A DNA stretch of 64,000 nt from Pleurodeles waltl (taxonomy: Eukaryota; Chordata; Amphibia; Caudata; Salamandridae), in contig NC_090440.1 of the NCBI RefSeq assembly GCF_031143425.1, positions 337,469,844-337,533,843 of the forward strand. Reading direction: 5' to 3'. The position numbers and the translations under genes are program-made. Below, in pieces: positions 57,399 through 64,000 of the stretch. The notes beneath the pieces are model-generated. The model was not told the origin of the DNA. It saw nothing but the letters and a program-made list of their open reading frames with translations, and did not search any database. Each line of letters starts with the position of its first letter. Within the stretch, counting starts at the first letter, position 1.

Positions 57399-59353
57399 AT
57401 GCCTGTTTTTAGCGCACTTCGAAGGATGTGTTGCTTTTGTAATGGTACCAATTTGAAACTGGTAGAATCGCAACCGGCACCCCCAGAGGGGACGCCCAAT
57501 AGAGATATGTATGTTAAACATGGTCTTTCTTCTATAATGTACAGCACATTATAGAATAAATACACTCTTGCGGATCCTGAGTTACGTTGGCCTATGCATG
57601 GGTCATTTGATTTGCGAAAGATTGAGTATGTGGAACAATGTATGTGTAAGCGAAAGTCTAGGCAAGATATGTTTGACTGTGTACGAATGTGGGAGAAAGA
57701 AGTGCGTGGACGAGTGAAGCGTGAGCAAGACTTGCTTGAGAAAGAGCAGCGGAACAATGTATATGTGAAAACATTGGAAATGAGAAAGAAAGAAATAAAT
57801 GATGAAAGGAGATAGAAGAGAAAGAACGTAAATTACAGGTAACTAGCCAATGCACTCTTCGGCAACCTCTCTATCCTATCCTTAACAAACCGCACTATGA
57901 TTTTTTGTTACTAGATCGCCCTCCACCTCCGTATGTCGTTCCTTCTGCCCCTCATGAGTTAGCTGAGGTCTCCGGTTCGGAGCAACAGAAGATACGAGAC
58001 AGTCGCTCTATGTTGCCAGCTGACCGTGCGTCTGAGCTTAGATCTATTGCTCATAAAGCAATTTATAGTGTTGTCTCTGCTTCTGAGCTTTTAGACAACA
58101 TGAAAGGGTGGACGGAAAAGGGGCAGATATATTTTACTGAGGCATTTGGCACAGAAGTTATTGAACTATTTTGGAAATATTCTCATGAGTTGGAGCCCAA
58201 TGATGTAGCAGCTGATCGTAAGCAAATGCGTGATGGTCTTTTTGTTTTCTCCCAGGTGGCTGATGCAATTAGGCGTATGGTCAAATTATGTGTTGCAGCA
58301 GTCTGTTTGCAAGAGGAGAAAAGGGCCGTGGATGTAGTTGCACAGACATCTCAGACCGGCGGGGTGCAAGCTTCCATCTTTGGAACAGATAAGACTATGA
58401 TAGTTCATGAGAAACCAATGCGGGAGGCCGCGCCTTTGTATGTTCCTCCTAAAGGATCGGGTACAAGTGATGATAAAACTTCTGTTGATGCTAAGGGTTA
58501 TTTTATTTATAATTGGGTGTATACTCCTTGGAATAGAGCAGATGTAATAGCACTTAAAACAGCATTACCTGACCCGTGGAAAAATCCAGCCGCCTTTTAT
58601 GAGGAAGTTGAGGGAGCAATTAGTTCTTCTACTATGACTTTGGCTGACATTGATTTATTTTTTCTATTGATATTACCGCCAGATATGTCGAGAACTGTTC
58701 GTAAAGTTGGTGATCGTGTAGGTTTTGGGGCGTCATGGAAAGAATTAGAACAGATGGACGGGGATAGGGAACCTGCGAAAAAGCAGTATCAGTTGATTCT
58801 AGATCTTCCCGCAGCCATATTAGTTAAGTTAAAAATGATTATTTCCCCTAAAAAGATAGATTGGACTGTTTTAGCGTCTTGTAAGCAAAAGGCAGATGAA
58901 TCGGTCTCTGATTTCTTTACACGCTTTGAAGAAGCATTTCATGATTTTAGCGGCCAGTTATTGTCAGATGATACGGGCAGACATTTGTTAGTCGATAAAT
59001 ATGTTGCAAATCTGTTACCAGGAATAGCTAGTCATCTAAATGCTGGTGAAAGTTCATGGACTACCTCCAATCCAGTTTCTCTTTTGACTATGGCTCAGTA
59101 TTATGAACGTCAGGAATGATAAGCAAAAGGTAGCGAGGATAAAAAGATTAAAGAATTAAAGCAGTGTTCACGTGGTCGGGGACAAATGAGAAATCGCTCA
59201 GGATATTCAGGGCCTAGAAGAAGCACGAATGATCATGCTAGGTTTGATGCTAATGTACGAAGGCAGGATGGGTTTAAAACTTTTGATAGACGGAACCAAT
59301 ACCAGATGTCTAACTATGTGCAGCCTGATTTCCAAGATTCTGTTTATGCATAG
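57399..59353 (+). pseudogene. Endogenous retrovirus gag, broken by few lesions
   Basis: Starts at ATG 57399 (no Met-Gly myristoylation signal). An in-frame TAG is at 57552-57554. A charged helical matrix-like part follows to 57815 (KREQDLLEKEQRNNVYVKTL). A frame change at about 57800-57815 leads to a late-domain cluster PPPPYVVPSAP near 57920, combining P-P-x-Y and P-S-A-P. The capsid region follows, with VYTPWNRADVIALKTALPD and a major-homology-like CKQKADESVSDFFTRFEEAF. A TGA-TAA pair is at 59117-59122. The nucleocapsid part has an Arg/Gly-rich start (SRGRGQMRNRS) but no C-C-H-C knuckle. It ends at TAG 59351-59353, in frame with pol. Gag would form the particle core. Class I-like (gamma/epsilon) by layout. 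Confidence 0.85.
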
Positions 59354-62300
59354 GATTGCCTAGGATGGGGTAAGGAATCAGTTGAAGTTCCAGTAGATCA
59401 AAGGGGTCCCTATGTTACAGCACATGTTTTGGGTTCTACTGATCAGTTTCTGGTTGATACAGGAGCTACTCGTAGCACCTTGTCCAAACAATTGGTTCCA
59501 AGGGCTTCCCTGTCTGGCTTAACCATTACATCAATAGGTTTTAGTGGAACACCTTCCCCTAGCCCATTGTCACAACCATTCCATGTTGATAAATTTACTG
59601 CTCCATGTCTGTTTTTGCTTTTTCCAAATACACCAGACAATATTGTGGGTCTTGATATGCTCAAGTATTTCAGGGCTACAATACGATGCTCTCCTGAAGG
59701 GGTGCGTGTTATTTTGAATGATAATCATCCTGTGATGGAAATAGTTTGTCTTGTTAAAGAGGATATTGCATTAGCTTCACTCCCTAGTACTTTGTGGGCT
59801 ACTTCAGATACTGATGTGGGACAAATGATTATTCCACCGGTACATATTAGTGTCAAGGAGGGAGCTGTATTGCCAAGTTTGCCTCAATACAAAATTTCAC
59901 AGGAGGGTGAAGAAGCACTCACACTAACTGTGCATGATCTTATTGCAGTTGGAGTTGTTGAGGAAGTTCCGTAAAATGTTTGTAACAGTCCGATTCTTCC
60001 TATTCTGAAAAAGAATACTGATACTAGGATTTACCGATTCATTATTGATTTACGAGAAGTGAATAGGATTGTGGTACCACAATATTCTGTGGTATCTGAC
60101 ATCACAACACTTCTTACTTTGGTTCCCCCGACAGCAACCACGTTCTCTGTGATAGACTTGAAGAATGCTTTCTTTTTGACCCCTATTCATCCTGACAGCC
60201 GATATTTGTTTGGTTTTACTTTGAATGAACGATCATTTAGATTTAGCAGAGTTCCTCAAGGCTATACTGAGAGTCCTAGTATTTATAGTCAAGCGCTAAA
60301 ACAACAACTTGATTCTTTTATTTTGCCTGAAGGTGTGGCTCTCATACAATATGTCGATGATATTTTGTTGGCAGCTGATACCCCTGAGCGAGGTGAAAAG
60401 TGCACTTTGTCCTTACTTTCTTTTCTTGCTTCACACCATCATAAAGTGAAATTGCAATATTGTAGGCCAAAGGTAACCTATTTGGGTCACCTTTTGTCTA
60501 AGGAGGGCCGTGCACTTACATCAGATCGTATTCAAGCAATTTTAGACACACCAGTACCCTCTACTCAGAAAGATGTTCGGCAATTCCTTGGTCTTACTTC
60601 TTTTTGTAGGCCATGGATATTAGGGTTTTCACACATTGTCAAATCTTTGCTAGCACTTTTGACAAAGATACTCCAATGCCCCTCCCATGGACAGATGAAT
60701 GTGAGACTGCTTTCCGGTAGCTACAACAAGCTTTTTGTTCAGCACCAGTGCTAGGTACTCCAGATTACACAAAGCCTTTTGCACTATACGTACATGAGAA
60801 AGATGGATGTGCATTGTTAGATTTAGTACAGACACATGGCGATAAGCAGCGTCCCTGTGCATATTTTTCAGCAGTACTTGATCCTGTCGCTCGAGTGTTG
60901 CCAGGGTGTTTTTGTTCAGTTGCAGCAACAGCTGTGTCAATACCTCAGAGTGAAGGGGTAGTTTTGTCACATAAGCTGTTGGTGTTAGTACCCCATGAGG
61001 TTGGTGCTCTTTTAAATCAAACAAAGACGCAACATTTAACTAGCGCTCCCCTGACAGGATATGAATTGACATTGCTGGCTCCTCACATTACAGTGAAGAG
61101 ATGTGCAACACTAAATCCAGCCACTTTGTTGCCATATCCGGTGACTCAGCCTCAGTCACAAGAAACACATGATTGTATATTCCTTACTGAAGAACAGACA
61201 AAGGGTCGTATTGATTTGCAAGATACGCCCCTTCTTGATGTAGACGGAGAATTGTGGGTTGATGGGTCTTGTTTGAAGTTGCCAGACGGTACGACCTCAG
61301 CTGCATATGCAATCACCACAATACACACAGTAGTGGAGACAGCTCGTATACCACAGAAGTAAAGCTCAAGCAGCTGAACTAATAGCTTTGACACGAGCAT
61401 GTGAGCTTAGTACTGACTTATGTGTGAACATTTCTACAGGCAGCCGCTATGCTTTAGGAGTGGCTCATGATTTTGGGTTGCTTTGGAAGGAGACAGGCTT
61501 TCTCACATCCCATGGGATGCAGATAATGCACGGTGAATTAGTGCATATCCTCTTGGCTACATTGACATATCCAAAGAAAATAGCTATTGTGAAATGTAGT
61601 GCACACAAGAAATTGACCGATAAGATAGGGCAAGGTAATGCCCTTGCGGACCATGTAGCACATGAGACTGCGATGCAGCAAAGTACTACTTCTATGTATG
61701 TAGTAAAGTCACAAGCTGAACGTTGGCATAATGCTAGACAAGACGTATTAGATATACAGAAATCTGCTTCTGTGAAAGAACATGAGCAATGGTCTGAAGA
61801 AGGAGAATTGGATGATGAGGGCTGTTGGCGGAATAAGCAGTTGGATACATGGAAATTGTCTATATCTTTTGTACAACCTATGCTTCAGATTGCACATGGG
61901 CTGGCACATGTTGGAGCTTCAACAATAACGAAGTTGCTTACGCAAGTTTGGGAGCATCCAGAAATTTCCAATACAGCTAAGAGAGTAGTACAGTCTTGTT
62001 TGATCTGTTTACAATACAATCCTGGAAAAGGGACACGAACTTCTGCGGGAGGGTTTGCGACACCAACTGCACCTTTCGAAGTTCTACAAATGGATTATAT
62101 TCAGCTTGAACGCTGCAACAATTTAAAGTATGTCTTGGTGGTGGTATGTGCCTTCAGTAAATGGATAGAGGCGTACCCCACAAAGGATAATACTGCCATT
62201 ACCGCAGTGAAGGTGCTTTTGTAATAATTTTTCCCTAGGTTTGGTGTTTGCAGACTTTTATGGAATGATAATGGACCTCATTTTGTTGGGGAAGTTATTA

Positions 62301-62965
62301 AGTATGTCCTGAAAGGATTAGGGATCAAACAGAAGTTCCATTCGGTTTTCCACCCACAATCAGCAGGGTTGGTGGAAAGGTATAATGATACTTTGAAGCT
62401 GAAGTTAGCGAAGATACAGGCTTCCACATCTTTAACTTGGCCGGATGCATTACCATTGGCATTATTGTCTATTAGGTCAGTGCCACACTCTCGAACAGGC
62501 CTTACCCCCTATGAAATAGTATTTGGAAGGCCAATGAACATTTGGGGAGTTCCTAAGCCAAATTCTGTGTATGATGTACCTTGTGTCCTGATGAATGATT
62601 ATTTGGCACAGTTAACCGACAATTTGGTTTCTATTCATCAACAGGTTCGAGAAGCACTTCCTGACAGATCTACAGGTGAAGGCCATGAACTCCGACCTGG
62701 TAAGTCCTTTGAAAGATCAAGCAGCTTGGAACCAAGGTGGCGAGGTCTAGAGCAGGTGCTCCTTGCGACAAGGACAGCAGTTCGAGTGACGAACCAAAAG
62801 AATTGGGTCCATAGAACTCACTGCAAGAGAGTGCTACCTACCTTGGTGGAACCTGCTGTGCTGACCGATCATCGAGAGATCTTGACTACTGAGAAAGGCC
62901 GTGCTATATCACCTGACGAATCTGCTGAGTTCTTCCCAGACCATACAATTTCTGGAGTGTCGTGA
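59354..62965 (+). pseudogene. Endogenous retrovirus pol (protease, RT, RNase H, integrase), broken
   Basis: Continues gag in the same frame after the UAG, as in readthrough gamma- and epsilonretroviruses. Protease: FLVDTGATRS at about 59446-59475. RT: FSVIDLKNAFFLTPIH, RVPQGYTESP and the YVDD active site (60350-60361). RNase H starts ELWVDGSC at about 61250. Integrase: zinc-binding His/Cys region at about 61890-62035, core motif LQMDYIQ, then NDNGPHF and VERYND with exactly 35 residues between Asp and Glu, and a C-terminal THCKR basic segment. Lesions: TAA 59972-59974, frame change near 60660, TAG near 60718-60720, frame change near 61360, and TAATAA at 62222-62227. Catalytic residues are kept, but the frame is not. 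Confidence 0.9.
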
Positions 62966-63201
62966 TATAATTTGAGACCGAGGAAAGAATCTGTAGTGCT
63001 GGAGAAAACTGGTTGAGCTACCTCCCTGGGTTAGTGAAACGCAGAGCCAATGTGGCAAGGAGGGGGGGGGATCAGCCATGCATTAGAGTAGTGACACCCG
63101 TCTTGGCCCGTGGTGAAGAAATCAGTGGCTGCCCAGGGATAAGAGCTCCAACGATTGTTTTTAATTAATTTCTGGAAGGGTCGATTATCACTGTTGCTAA
63201 A
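62966..63201 (+). other. Pol-env spacer
   Basis: About 235 bp with a G8 run near 63062 and no gene. The env splice acceptor should lie here or in the end of pol; I could not single one out. Confidence 0.4.
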
Positions 63202-64000
63202 ATGAATAACAAACTGATCATTAGTACTATGGGGTTTGTTTTTGTTTTGGTGGTTATGGCAATAATCACCTGGTTTGTTGAAAAGATGGCTCCTGCTCGT
63301 GAGTTTTTCGTTGCCACTACTCCAGTACCAAAGGATCACTATTACTTTACGCTTCCCTATCATGAGCAGAAGCACCGTCAATCGTACTTCAATAATACTT
63401 TCATTCAGATGTTGCATCATACTCATAATGCTACAAATACTACTAACTGTTGGGTATGTGGAATGATACCTGTGCATCAAAAGAAAGGAGGAACACCTTT
63501 CATTCCTCTTCCTTTTTCACACAATGGTTCTTGTCAAGCTTGGTACACGCTTTTGTTTGCATCTTGAAAACGTACAGAGGGCGGACTTCTTTTTTGCCTT
63601 AATAAAGTATGCTACCAATACAAAGATGGGTATCCCCAAGCCAAAGGAACTAAATGGGAATGGGAAGAGTATCAACCGGACAATGTTTCAATACCATATG
63701 TCTTCACAAATATAAGAGACTCTGACAAGAAAGAACAATTTGTGATTTCTGTTACAAAAACTAAAGCAGATTTATGTATACGTAGCATTGAGCGAATTCC
63801 AGTGGGGATAAATGATTGTACCTTGATTTTAACTATTGAAGGTGTAAATAATAGTAGTTTTACAGCTTCACATAATAATTATTTTGTTTGTGGTAACTAC
63901 GGATATTACCAACTACCTGCTGGGTGATCAGGTGTGTGTTATGTATCTTTTCTATTACCCCCTGTGTTTTTGGCACCTGCATCATATCAGCGAGATTTTA
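63202..64000 (+). pseudogene. Endogenous retrovirus env, surface-subunit start, cut by window end
   Basis: Starts at ATG 63202 with a hydrophobic segment (residues about 5-24) suited to a signal peptide or anchor. It is followed by NNT and NATNTT glycosylation sites and the C-x-x-C motif NCWVCGMIP, typical of gamma-type surface subunits. TGA stops lie in frame at 63565-63567 and 63925-63927. The second falls where a Trp codon is usual before G-V-C-Y. The reading frame is otherwise continuous to the window end. The transmembrane subunit and 3' LTR lie outside the window. Confidence 0.8.

Overview
This is nuclear DNA from a vertebrate with a very large, transposon-filled genome. I recognise no host gene, no tRNA gene and no prokaryotic feature. 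The repeat make-up suggests a salamander: autonomous PIF/Harbinger DNA transposons with HARBI1-like and Myb/SANT-like genes, a DIRS-type tyrosine-recombinase retrotransposon, chromodomain and SCAN-like Gag Ty3/gypsy pieces, L1 and L2/CR1-type LINE pieces, a class I-like endogenous retrovirus, and several Harbinger-type MITEs with 3-bp target duplications. From memory, Harbinger abundance fits a newt such as Pleurodeles; that is an inference.

Layout. 1-3.3 kb holds a short tandem repeat family split by a collapsed Ty3/gypsy element (808-2660, minus). 3.3-5.9 kb has a head-to-head 5S rRNA-derived palindrome and fold-back MITEs. 5.95-7.4 kb is a decayed gypsy gag-protease (plus). 9.6-11.8 kb is a tandem repeat that turns into inverted orientation. 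12.7-13.5 kb is a LINE 3' end. 13.67-14.48 kb is a cluster of perfect hairpins. 15.70-22.47 kb is a large TG-bounded repeat with a second copy of the same family inserted in it in opposite orientation (17268-20336, 5-bp duplication AGGCC) and a MITE (21362-22254). 22.5-27.6 kb is mostly unassigned apart from one 908-bp MITE. 27.67-43.7 kb is a minus-strand DIRS-like element carrying a MITE (28603-29325), the 7.3-kb autonomous Harbinger 'element A' (30733-38063) and a further MITE. 44.1-46.8 kb is another copy of the large repeat, followed by an L1 piece. From 47.75 kb to the end runs a plus-strand endogenous retrovirus whose 5' LTR is split by the 8.8-kb Harbinger 'element B' (48000-56836); its gag, pol and the start of env follow.

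The most notable system is the pair of autonomous Harbinger elements. Both carry three genes in the same order: a plus-strand Myb-like gene (two exons), a minus-strand HARBI1-like transposase (two exons), and a plus-strand second Myb/SANT-like gene (three exons) with a long Ser/Thr/Pro-rich tail. The Harbinger elements I know of encode one transposase and one Myb-like protein, so the second Myb-like gene is an addition shared by two diverged copies. Element A keeps an open 341-aa transposase frame but has lost catalytic aspartates. Element B keeps those aspartates, has lost the glutamate, and keeps an intact 589-aa second Myb-like gene followed by coding-length minisatellites. All exon models and classifications come from reading the sequence and remembered family motifs; no database search was possible.
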